Assembly (NCBI GenBank): GCA_035506295.1
Contig: DATJPR010000074.1
Span: forward strand, 1-30,056
Direction: 5' to 3'
Source of the DNA: DATJPR01 sp035506295
Lineage (GTDB): Bacteria > Bacteroidota > Ignavibacteria > UBA10030 > UBA6906
DNA: 30,056 nt
Shown here: one piece after another, positions 23,873-30,056 of the stretch
How positions within the stretch are numbered: position 1 is the stretch's first letter
Layout of the letters: each line of letters begins with the position of its first letter
Translations under genes and position numbers: made by a program
Notes under the pieces: generated by a model
Database searches by the model: none
The model's input: the letters and a program-made list of their open reading frames with translations, nothing else
What the model was told of the DNA's origin: nothing

Positions 23873-24699
23873 AAACGCTCCTGCTTGCCCTTCAGACCAT
23901 CCGTGAGCTTGTCCTCAAGGCGACGCTTCTCGTGCTTGCCGGGATCTCTACGATCATCCTTCTTTTGATCTTCGCCGGCGTGCAGACGGAGAAAACCGCA
24001 GACGGCGTCTCCCTGGTACTTTCCGGCCAGCAAAAGAGCCCTCCGATGAATGGAGAGAACCTTCAGGCGTTCGTGCGCGTCTTCGAGGCCGGATCCGCGG
24101 GCGGGATCTTTGCGGGGATCGCGATCTTCGGCATCTTTGCGACCGCCAGTGTCATTCCCGACACCATCGAGAAAGGAGCGGCGGATATCTACTTTTCGAA
24201 ACCGCTGCGTCGCGGCGAGATCCTTCTGGGCCGCACTCTCGGTGCGGGGGTCGCAATCTTCCTGAACATCCTCTATTTCCTTATCGGCATCTGGGTCATC
24301 CTCGGGGTGAAGATCGGCGTCTGGGACGTGCGTTTCCTCATGGCCCCCGTCGGCGTGACGCTGATCTTTCTCAGCATGTATGCCATCGTGGTGTTCCTCG
24401 GTGCGCTTTCCCACAACACCGCCATTGCGATCATCGGCGGGTTTCTTTTTCAATTTGTGATCGTCCCACTGCTCCAGCACCGCGAGATGGTTTTGTATCC
24501 CCTCCTCAACAACGGGGGATATCACACGTTTCTCGATACCCTATATTACATCTTCCCCCAGGTCTCGGCGCTGCAGGACTCCGTGACGAATTACATCACC
24601 GGTCAGGCAACGGAGTGGGGGTCGCTGGCGTCGACATTGCTCTCCGCCGGGGGTTGGTATGCGGCAGCCTGGTGGATCCTCGATCGTGCGGACTTCTAG
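23869..24699 (+). CDS. ABC-2 type transporter permease
   Basis: A 276-residue membrane protein with six predicted helices (about 15-37, 77-98, 124-145, 155-178, 184-200, 250-270) and a periplasmic loop after the first. FATASVIPDTIEKGAADIYFSKPLRRGEILLGRTLG between helices two and three is the cytoplasmic coupling segment common in ABC-2 permeases (D/E-x-x-x-G, SKP, R-x-E-I-L-x-G/R). It overlaps the upstream ATPase gene by four bases (ATGA), which pairs the two as one exporter. The substrate cannot be deduced. The stop is two bases before the next gene. Confidence 0.88.
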   Translation: MKTLLLALQTIRELVLKATLLVLAGISTIILLLIFAGVQTEKTADGVSLVLSGQQKSPPMNGENLQAFVRVFEAGSAGGIFAGIAIFGIFATASVIPDTIEKGAADIYFSKPLRRGEILLGRTLGAGVAIFLNILYFLIGIWVILGVKIGVWDVRFLMAPVGVTLIFLSMYAIVVFLGALSHNTAIAIIGGFLFQFVIVPLLQHREMVLYPLLNNGGYHTFLDTLYYIFPQVSALQDSVTNYITGQATEWGSLASTLLSAGGWYAAAWWILDRADF

Positions 24700-24701
24700 C
24701 G

Positions 24702-25130
24702 ATGAAGCTCCTCCTCGCCGCGCTGATTGCCTTCACACTATCCAACGATGCGGGCACATCTTCTCCGGAGGTGGACAGTGCGTTGAGTGAATCGGCCCGG
24801 GCGGAGTTCCGCCGTCACCTCGACTCGCTCACCACGCCGGCGCTCGAGGCGCGGAAAGCCGCGCGACGTGAAGTTCAACGAAGGGGATATGCCAACGTTC
24901 TCGCCGACGTCCTTTCCGACGATGGCGTGGGGTCGGTCCTGTCGCTCTCGCGCATGAACGCCGAGCTCGAGTACACCATCTCCCACCACCCTCTTTCGAT
25001 CTACGTCCCCATCGTCCCTTCGGAGAGTTCCAGAGCACTGCCACCGTGGTTCTTCACGTACAAGAGCGGTCCGCTGAACATCACGCTGCATGACGACTGG
25101 TCGATGCCGGAGAACCCATGGAAGCATTGA
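24702..25130 (+). CDS. Small putative exported protein of unknown function
   Basis: A 142-residue protein that I do not recognise. ATG 24702 gives MKLLLAALIAFTLSNDAGTS, a short but plausible signal peptide; it starts two bases after the permease stop. The rest is soluble and charged: a helical stretch SESARAEFRRHLDSLTTPALEARKAARREVQRRGY (about 28-62), then SRMNAELEYTISHHPLSIYVPIVPSES and a Trp-rich end (PPWFFTYKSG, DDWSMPENPWKH). The last 13 bases overlap the next gene. Upstream in-frame starts lie within the permease gene and are ignored. It could be a periplasmic partner of the transporter or a small exported substrate; neither is shown by the sequence. Confidence 0.7.
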   Translation: MKLLLAALIAFTLSNDAGTSSPEVDSALSESARAEFRRHLDSLTTPALEARKAARREVQRRGYANVLADVLSDDGVGSVLSLSRMNAELEYTISHHPLSIYVPIVPSESSRALPPWFFTYKSGPLNITLHDDWSMPENPWKH

Positions 25131-25849
25131 AAGGTATCTGCCTCGTGCGGGACCCGCAGATCGCCTCCCTGCGATCGTTGGCGTCGCGCCGACGTCGGGC
25201 ACTGGTGCGATATGCGGAGTTTCTTCCTCCGGTATTCTTCCTTGCGAATTTCTGCATCTGTGCGTACCTCAAGCGGACACTGTTGGAGACGGAGAGCGGC
25301 TTGGGCGAGCTCTTTCTCGCCGAGAGTTGTTTCACGGTGGCGTTTCTCTTCCTCCACGGGGGGACGTTCCTTGAGGACATCATTGCACGGTCAAGACTCA
25401 TGGGCGTCTCATCGTCGAGCAGATTCAGGTTTGCCATCTTTGAATGCGGGGCCCATCCGTTGATCCTGGCCCAGGTGGGGAGCCTCCTTCTTTTGTGGCT
25501 GGTTCTTTTTCACGCCAATCCCTTCACGCTCGCTATCTCGTTCCTCGGGACATCAATCTGGTATGGATCCGTCGTTGCGAGCGCAACGGTGGTGTTTCTG
25601 GCCGCGAACCGTTTCCGCATCCCGCTCCCGATCGTCGGTACAATCCTCGGTACGATCCTCTTCATAGTCATTACCGGGCCCACAGTGATCTCCGGCGAAG
25701 CGCCATACGCATCGCTCCCCCTATCGGGATGGACAACGCGGGCACTCTTCTCTGCGATGTCGGGTCAACCATGGATGGGGCTTCTCTGGCTGCTTCCCTC
25801 AATCGCAGTCCTGTTAATAGTTCTGACGATCGGAGTGAAGAAGGGATGA
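25118..25849 (+). CDS. Multi-spanning membrane protein, putative ABC transporter subunit
   Basis: A 243-residue membrane protein with a basic cytoplasmic N-terminus (SLASRRRRALVRYAEF) and about six hydrophobic segments (35-52, 65-82, 115-132, 136-162, 168-190, 219-238). I find no named family motif. The stretch LEDIIARSRLMGVSSSSRFRFAIFECGAHPLILAQV between the second and third helices has the position and size of the coupling loop of ABC-2 permeases. It overlaps the genes on both sides (13 bases upstream, ATGA downstream). It may form a heterodimeric permease with the 25846 product, driven by the second ATPase. Confidence 0.75.
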   Translation: MEALKGICLVRDPQIASLRSLASRRRRALVRYAEFLPPVFFLANFCICAYLKRTLLETESGLGELFLAESCFTVAFLFLHGGTFLEDIIARSRLMGVSSSSRFRFAIFECGAHPLILAQVGSLLLLWLVLFHANPFTLAISFLGTSIWYGSVVASATVVFLAANRFRIPLPIVGTILGTILFIVITGPTVISGEAPYASLPLSGWTTRALFSAMSGQPWMGLLWLLPSIAVLLIVLTIGVKKG

Positions 25850-26499
25850 TGGGAATCATCTTCGCCCTCGAATTCAAGCGCTTCTGCGCTCGACCCTCCT
25901 GGTTATTGCTCGGTGCGTTGATACTGGCAAGCGCTCCTCTTTCTCTTTCTCCCTACTTCCCACGATTCTTTCCCGCCCTTGCCTGCGGTCTCACCGTGGT
26001 GGGGAACGATCTGATGGATATGTTTGGATCACGGGACAGAGAGATCAGAAAACTGGTCGCTCTTCCGCTTGATCTCCAGGACGTGATTCTCGGAAAAGGA
26101 TTCATGACGATGGTCAAGGCCGCGATCGCGACAGCTGTTGCCGGCGTGGTGCACGCCTGGCTTGCGGGGCCGTCGGACGATTCCTCGCAGGCACTCTTGA
26201 CGGGGCTGGGATTCCTCGCAACGATGCCGCCGCTCGTTCACATCGGCGCTCGATTGTCCATCGCCGCCATTTCAAAACCGTCGCCTGGAGTCCTTGAGCC
26301 GCTCGTCCGTGTCGTCCTCACGCTCCTGGCAGCCGCTGTTTGTGGTATCCCTGCCTTCGTGCTTGCGACGACAACGCACTCCGCACCAGCGTTAGCGGCG
26401 TACGCGGCGTTGTCCCTGAGCATATGGATGACGGTCGGCGCCCGAGGTTCTGCCCGCCGGCTTGAACGATGGATGCAATCTCCAGCATATGACCTATGA
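25846..26499 (+). CDS. ABC-2-like permease subunit
   Basis: A 217-residue membrane protein with about six helices (18-32, 40-56, 90-107, 118-135, 152-175, 180-198). NDLMDMFGSRDREIRKLVALPLDLQDVILGKGFMT (54-88) is the coupling motif seen in ABC-2 permeases (N-x-F-G-x-D-R then L-P-x-x-x-x-x-I-L-x-G-K). The start ATG at 25846 overlaps the previous stop as ATGA, with AAGGG directly before it; a second ATG follows at 25849. Its stop overlaps the ATPase gene at 26496 by four bases, so these two are the clearest permease-ATPase pair of the second half of the operon. Confidence 0.82.
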   Translation: MMGIIFALEFKRFCARPSWLLLGALILASAPLSLSPYFPRFFPALACGLTVVGNDLMDMFGSRDREIRKLVALPLDLQDVILGKGFMTMVKAAIATAVAGVVHAWLAGPSDDSSQALLTGLGFLATMPPLVHIGARLSIAAISKPSPGVLEPLVRVVLTLLAAAVCGIPAFVLATTTHSAPALAAYAALSLSIWMTVGARGSARRLERWMQSPAYDL

Positions 26500-27269
26500 C
26501 CGCACTGGCAGTTGACGGGCTTGTCAAAGCATATCCCGGGACATCGAGAATTCTCGACGGGGTCTCCTTCGATCTTCCAGAAGGGAGCATCACGGCACTC
26601 CTGGGCCTCAACGGCTGCGGCAAGACCACCACAATCAAAGCGATCCTCGGCCTGACGTCCCTCGAAAGCGGGACCATCAGCATCCTGGGGACGAGGGTCT
26701 CACCGTCCTCCTCGGAATACAAACGCCACATCGGCGCAGTCCTGGACGATCCTCTGTATTTCGATTGGTTGTCTGCGCGCGATTCGATTCGCTTGCATGC
26801 ACGCCTGCGGAGTCTCCCTGAACGCGTTGCAGCGGAACGCACGGCGGAATTGCTCGATTTCTTCAGCCTTGCCGATGTGCAGCATGAACCGATCCGCACC
26901 TACTCCTCCGGGATGAAGAAAAAAGTCTCGGTTGCAACTGCGGTCATTCACCGTCCCTCCATCCTGATCCTCGACGAGCCCTTCGAAGGGATCGACCCGC
27001 TCGCGGCCGACGATATTCTTGTCATGCTCCGCTTGATGGCCACCGGAGGGACGGCCATCCTGATCACGTCGCACATTTTCGACACGGTGCAGCGCCTCTG
27101 CTCGCGGTTCGAGATCCTGCACGGAGGGAAGATCAGCCTATCGTGTTCTGCGGAGGAAATCTCCGCCCGGGCAATGCATCTCGGCGAAGCGACAGGCCTC
27201 TCAGAAGTGTTTTTTGATCTGGTATCTCCCGGTCGACAGCATCGTCCTCCTCCTTCATTCCTCACATGA
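26496..27269 (+). CDS. ABC transporter ATP-binding protein, second of two
   Basis: A 257-residue ATPase. Walker A is GLNGCGKTT (37-45), signature YSSGMKKKVSVATAV, Walker B SILILDEPFEGIDP, and H-loop TSHIFDTVQRL. The usual Q-loop glutamine is replaced: IGAVLDDPLYFDWLSARDSI has Asp-Asp at that place. It is more than 50 residues shorter than the first ATPase and lacks its C-terminal regulatory domain. It overlaps the permease gene upstream and the Yip1-like gene downstream, each by four bases. The catalytic motifs look intact apart from the Q-loop, so it should still hydrolyse ATP. Confidence 0.9.
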   Translation: MTALAVDGLVKAYPGTSRILDGVSFDLPEGSITALLGLNGCGKTTTIKAILGLTSLESGTISILGTRVSPSSSEYKRHIGAVLDDPLYFDWLSARDSIRLHARLRSLPERVAAERTAELLDFFSLADVQHEPIRTYSSGMKKKVSVATAVIHRPSILILDEPFEGIDPLAADDILVMLRLMATGGTAILITSHIFDTVQRLCSRFEILHGGKISLSCSAEEISARAMHLGEATGLSEVFFDLVSPGRQHRPPPSFLT

Positions 27270-27943
27270 CAGCGTCGCCGTTTGTTTTCTGCGTTCAACC
27301 TGCGAAGGCCTCCCGGAATATTCTGGAGCGTCCGGTGCTCTGGCCCGCGCTCACCGTCGCATGTCTTGCGGGCATTGTGACGCTGATTCTTCGATGGCCG
27401 CTCACGGTGGACGCCGTCCTGCGCCATCTCCCCGCGGCAACGACGCAGGAAGATCAGCAGGGGGTCCGCACGGCACTGACCGGGGAGTTGCTCTTGCGAT
27501 GCATGATGTTTCCCATCGTCGCGAGTCTCAGGATTGCGGCATTTTCTCTCCTCGTCTACGTTCTCGAACGCATCCCGTCGCTCGCGCGGACGCCGAAGTA
27601 CAGGATGGTGCTTGTCCTCTGCGCGCATGCGGCATGCGTGCAGGCGCTGGGGGAGCTTCTCGCCTTTCTCGCCGGGTGGCATCCGATGTTGAACGGCTCC
27701 GGGATCCCCGGCGCAGCGTGGATGATCGGTGACAACGGAAATTACCTCGCCGGCGCATTGATTCGTTCATTGAATGTCGTTACATTATGGTCTGTAACAG
27801 TCTTGGCAGTGGGACTTCGTGTTCTTTTCGGCGGTTCATCGCTTCGATCCTTCCTCGTCGCCATTGCGGCATGGAGTGTTTCCCTCCTTGCAAACCTCTG
27901 GTTGATACGGTTGATGCATGATGCGCTTCATCTCCGAGTGTAG
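27266..27943 (+). CDS. Yip1-like multi-spanning membrane protein
   Basis: A 225-residue membrane protein with about five hydrophobic segments and the layout of bacterial YIP1-family proteins: a soluble N-terminal stretch with PAKASRNILERP (typical P-x-x-x-x-x-x-I), a helix at about 26-43, a periplasmic loop, then a four-helix part including MVLVLCAHAACVQALGEL, NVVTLWSVTVLAVGLRVLF and FLVAIAAWSVSLLANLWLI. The function of bacterial Yip1-like proteins is unknown. ATG 27266 overlaps the ATPase stop as ATGA. It is the last gene of the operon; I see no terminator in the 83 bases before the next gene. Confidence 0.75.
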   Translation: MTASPFVFCVQPAKASRNILERPVLWPALTVACLAGIVTLILRWPLTVDAVLRHLPAATTQEDQQGVRTALTGELLLRCMMFPIVASLRIAAFSLLVYVLERIPSLARTPKYRMVLVLCAHAACVQALGELLAFLAGWHPMLNGSGIPGAAWMIGDNGNYLAGALIRSLNVVTLWSVTVLAVGLRVLFGGSSLRSFLVAIAAWSVSLLANLWLIRLMHDALHLRV

Positions 27944-28026
27944 AGGAAATTGTCGCGCGCGCTGAGAGAACCGCATCCACGATCGTCACCATGCTGCCAA
28001 GTTGCTCCGTACAAAGGATATGACTC

Positions 28027-28959
28027 ATGCCTGAAAATTTGACCTTTGAAGATCTGGGACCGTCTCTCACGCCACAGCGAAGATCGGATGGGGCTTTTCA
28101 ATCCGTCGGCGTGATCGGGTTGGGGGTCATGGGACAGGGAATCGTCGAGACCATCGCCAACGCCGGGATCGAGGTCATCGGCGTCGAGAAGAATGAGGCA
28201 TCGCTCAGAAACGCTCTCGACGGCCTCGGAAGAACCATCGACACCGAGATCAAGCGCTGGTCCAAGACGACCTCCGAGAAACGCGCGATCCTTTCCCGCG
28301 TGCGGGGGAAGACCGACCTCAAGGAGCTCAAAGAATGCGACATCGTCATTGAGGCGGTCGATGAGAATTTCGAACTGAAGAAGCGCGTCCTCCAGGAATT
28401 CTACGGTGTCGGCAAGACCGACGCCGTCTTCATCTCCAATACCGCCACGCTCAGCCTCAGCAAGCTCGCGGAGGCTTCGCCCCATCCGGACAAGATCATC
28501 GGGATGCATTTCCTGAACCCCGTTCCCCAGGTCGCCCTGGTGGAGATTGTCCGCGCCCTGAAGACGTCGGACCAGACGTACGAGCTCGTCAAGGCCTTTG
28601 CGAGCAAGATCGGCAAGACGCCGGTGGAAGTGTTTGAGTATCCCGGGTTCATCACGACGCGCATCATCCTCCCGATGTTGAACGAAGCAATGCACCTGCT
28701 CATGGAAGGAAACGCTAAGGCCGACGCCATCGATACGGCGATGCGGCTCGGGTATGGCATGCAGAGCGGCCCGCTGGAAATGGCCGACACGATGGGCCTG
28801 GATGAGGTGCTGATGTGGATGGAAACCATCTACCACGAGCTCGGCGAACCGCGTTTTCGCCCCTGCCCGCTCCTCCGGCGCATGGTCCGGGAAGGACGGC
28901 TGGGCAAGAAGACCGGCGAAGGGTTTTTCCGATACAACGAAGACGGCAAACGACTATGA
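28027..28959 (+). CDS. 3-hydroxyacyl-CoA (3-hydroxybutyryl-CoA) dehydrogenase family protein
   Basis: A 310-residue NAD-dependent dehydrogenase with a 26-residue leader before the Rossmann fold. It has GLGVMG at 31-36, acidic Glu54 ending beta-2, then the catalytic His161 in GMHFLNPVP and Glu173 in LVEIV, the His-Glu pair of the family. Compared with human HAD and clostridial Hbd, two active-site positions differ: Ala140 replaces the Ser of NTSSL (human Ser137) and Thr211 replaces the Asn of GFIVNR (human Asn208). The C-terminal half, DTAMRLGYGMQSGPLEMADTMGLD and GRLGKKTGEGFFRYN, is standard. AAGGAT precedes ATG 28027. The stop overlaps ackA as ATGA, so the two are coupled. The substrate may differ from 3-hydroxybutyryl-CoA. 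Confidence 0.85.
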   Translation: MPENLTFEDLGPSLTPQRRSDGAFQSVGVIGLGVMGQGIVETIANAGIEVIGVEKNEASLRNALDGLGRTIDTEIKRWSKTTSEKRAILSRVRGKTDLKELKECDIVIEAVDENFELKKRVLQEFYGVGKTDAVFISNTATLSLSKLAEASPHPDKIIGMHFLNPVPQVALVEIVRALKTSDQTYELVKAFASKIGKTPVEVFEYPGFITTRIILPMLNEAMHLLMEGNAKADAIDTAMRLGYGMQSGPLEMADTMGLDEVLMWMETIYHELGEPRFRPCPLLRRMVREGRLGKKTGEGFFRYNEDGKRL

Positions 28960-30056
28960 TGAATATTCTCGTCCTGAACTGCGGAAGCTCCTCGGTGAAA
29001 TATCAGCTCATCGAGGCGGAATCCGGAAAAATGCTTGCCCGGGGAAGTGTGGAGCGCATCGGAATGAACGGCGCCACGCTGACCAACTATCGTCATGACG
29101 GCGACGAGATCAAGATCGCCGGAGAAATCGTGGACCATACCGCGGCGATCGAATACATCCTCGCCGTCCTGCTCAGCAAGAATCACGGCGTCATCAGCGG
29201 CAAGGGCGAGATCCACGCCGTTGGCCACCGCGTCGTGCACGGGGGCGAGACGTTTTCGGATTCCGCCCTGGTGACCGACGAAGTGATCAAGACCCTGCGT
29301 GACAACATCGAGCTCGCACCCCTTCACAACCCGCACAACCTGCGCGGGATCACCGCCTGTCAGATCCAGCTCCCCGGTGTGCCGCAGGTCGCAGTCTTCG
29401 ATACATCGTTCCATCAGAAGATGCCGAAGAAGGCGTATCTCTACGGCATCCCGTATTCCCTGTACACGCAGTACAAGATCCGCCGGTACGGGTTTCATGG
29501 CACTTCGCACCGGTATGTCGCCGGCCGGGCGGCCTCCTTCCTGAAACAGGACCCCGCAAAGCTCAAGCTCGTGACCTGCCACCTCGGCAACGGATGCAGC
29601 ATGGCGGCCGTCGACGGCGGAATTTCCGTGGACACGACAATGGGCTTCACGCCGCTCGAGGGACTGCTCATGGGAACCCGCTCCGGCGACATCGATTCGT
29701 CGGTCATCCTTTTCGTGATGGGCAAGGAAGGCCTGACGATCGGCGAGGCGACGACCCTGCTGAACAAGCACAGCGGCCTTCAGGGGATTTCCGGCGTCAG
29801 CAGCGACATGCGTGAAGTGATCGCCGAAATGAAGAACGGCGACAAGAAGGCGACGTATGCCTTCGACGTTTTTGCCTATCGCGTGAAAAAGTATATCGGC
29901 GCCTACGCCGCAGCGATGGGAGGATTGGATGCCGTGGTCTTCACCGGCGGTATCGGCGAAAACAGCCCCGACGTTCGTCGAGCGTGCACGGAGAACCTCG
30001 GGTTTCTCGGCATCGACTATGACGAATCGCGAAATGTCTCGCCGGAAAAGGAGAAG
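28956..30056 (+). CDS. ackA: Acetate kinase, partial (C-terminus outside window)
   Basis: Interconverts acetyl phosphate + ADP and acetate + ATP in the cytoplasm. The 367 visible residues include Asn8 (VLNCGSSSVKY), Arg92 (GHRVVHGG), His124 (PLHNPHN), Asp149 (VFDTSFHQ), His181 (YGFHGTSH), the GTRSGDID loop and VFTGGIGENSP, matching the Methanosarcina enzyme with an offset of one. Counting from the second ATG (28959) would make the numbering equal, so either Met may be the start. The C-terminal part with the catalytic glutamate near residue 384 lies past the right edge. The gene overlaps the preceding dehydrogenase gene by four bases (ATGA). No pta gene is visible, but it may follow outside. 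Confidence 0.95.
   Translation, partial: MMNILVLNCGSSSVKYQLIEAESGKMLARGSVERIGMNGATLTNYRHDGDEIKIAGEIVDHTAAIEYILAVLLSKNHGVISGKGEIHAVGHRVVHGGETFSDSALVTDEVIKTLRDNIELAPLHNPHNLRGITACQIQLPGVPQVAVFDTSFHQKMPKKAYLYGIPYSLYTQYKIRRYGFHGTSHRYVAGRAASFLKQDPAKLKLVTCHLGNGCSMAAVDGGISVDTTMGFTPLEGLLMGTRSGDIDSSVILFVMGKEGLTIGEATTLLNKHSGLQGISGVSSDMREVIAEMKNGDKKATYAFDVFAYRVKKYIGAYAAAMGGLDAVVFTGGIGENSPDVRRACTENLGFLGIDYDESRNVSPEKEK

Noticed and set aside
23662..24525. A 287-codon minus-strand frame opposite the first permease
   Set aside because: Very high Asp, Glu, Lys and Arg content is the expected reverse of a hydrophobic membrane gene.
22934..27943. The double-ABC operon as a horizontally acquired island
   Set aside because: Base composition and codon use look like the neighbours, and there are no integrase, transposase, tRNA or direct repeats at its ends.
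1..30056. CRISPR arrays, tRNA or rRNA genes, insertion sequences
   Set aside because: I looked on both strands and saw no regularly spaced repeats, no cloverleaf with GTTCRA-type arm in the gaps, and no transposase frames.

Overview
The window looks like chromosomal DNA of a free-living bacterium of the Bacteroidetes/Chlorobi (FCB) group, perhaps Ignavibacteria-like. The evidence is the moderately high GC content, a DUF3467 protein, a TPR lipoprotein, an outer-membrane barrel paired with a large lipoprotein, PdxB, folP next to a CdaA-type diadenylate cyclase, and a long Rrf2-SUF operon. Many genes have clear Shine-Dalgarno (AGGAG-type) sites and some start at GTG or TTG. The taxonomic call is inference. 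I see no rRNA, tRNA, CRISPR array, insertion sequence or phage gene.

Layout. 1-789 (-): pdxB, cut by the left edge. 996-4471 (-): a lipoprotein gene and an outer-membrane barrel gene, translationally coupled, ending in a strong terminator. 4835-6400 (-): a TPR lipoprotein gene with its own terminator, then a DUF3467 gene. 6579-8351 (+): a HIT-family protein and NADP-dependent isocitrate dehydrogenase. 8364-8801 (-): a bacilliredoxin. 8961-10223 (+): a membrane-anchored GH76-like protein whose 3' end overlaps miaA. 10153-13557 (-): folP-cdaA-pcm-miaA. 13605-13703 (-): a 32-residue basic protein with its own ribosome binding site and terminator. 13910-14536 (-): an Fe/Mn superoxide dismutase of archaeal-like sequence.

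14631-22691 (-) is a ten-gene iron-sulfur operon: rrf2, an IscS/NifS-type desulfurase, an unrecognised 104-residue protein, sufB, sufC, sufD, sufS, sufU, sufT and sufA. Most junctions overlap or lie within a few bases. SufS and SufU would mobilise sulfur, SufBCD would build clusters, SufA and SufT would help deliver them, and the Rrf2 protein would probably sense cluster status and control the operon.

Divergent from it, 22934-27943 (+) holds seven tightly packed genes: two ABC ATPases, three multi-spanning membrane proteins, one small exported protein and a terminal Yip1-like membrane protein. This composite double-ABC module is the best candidate here for an uncharacterised system. 28027-30056 (+) holds a 3-hydroxyacyl-CoA dehydrogenase-family gene with substituted active-site positions, translationally coupled to ackA (acetate kinase), which runs off the right edge.
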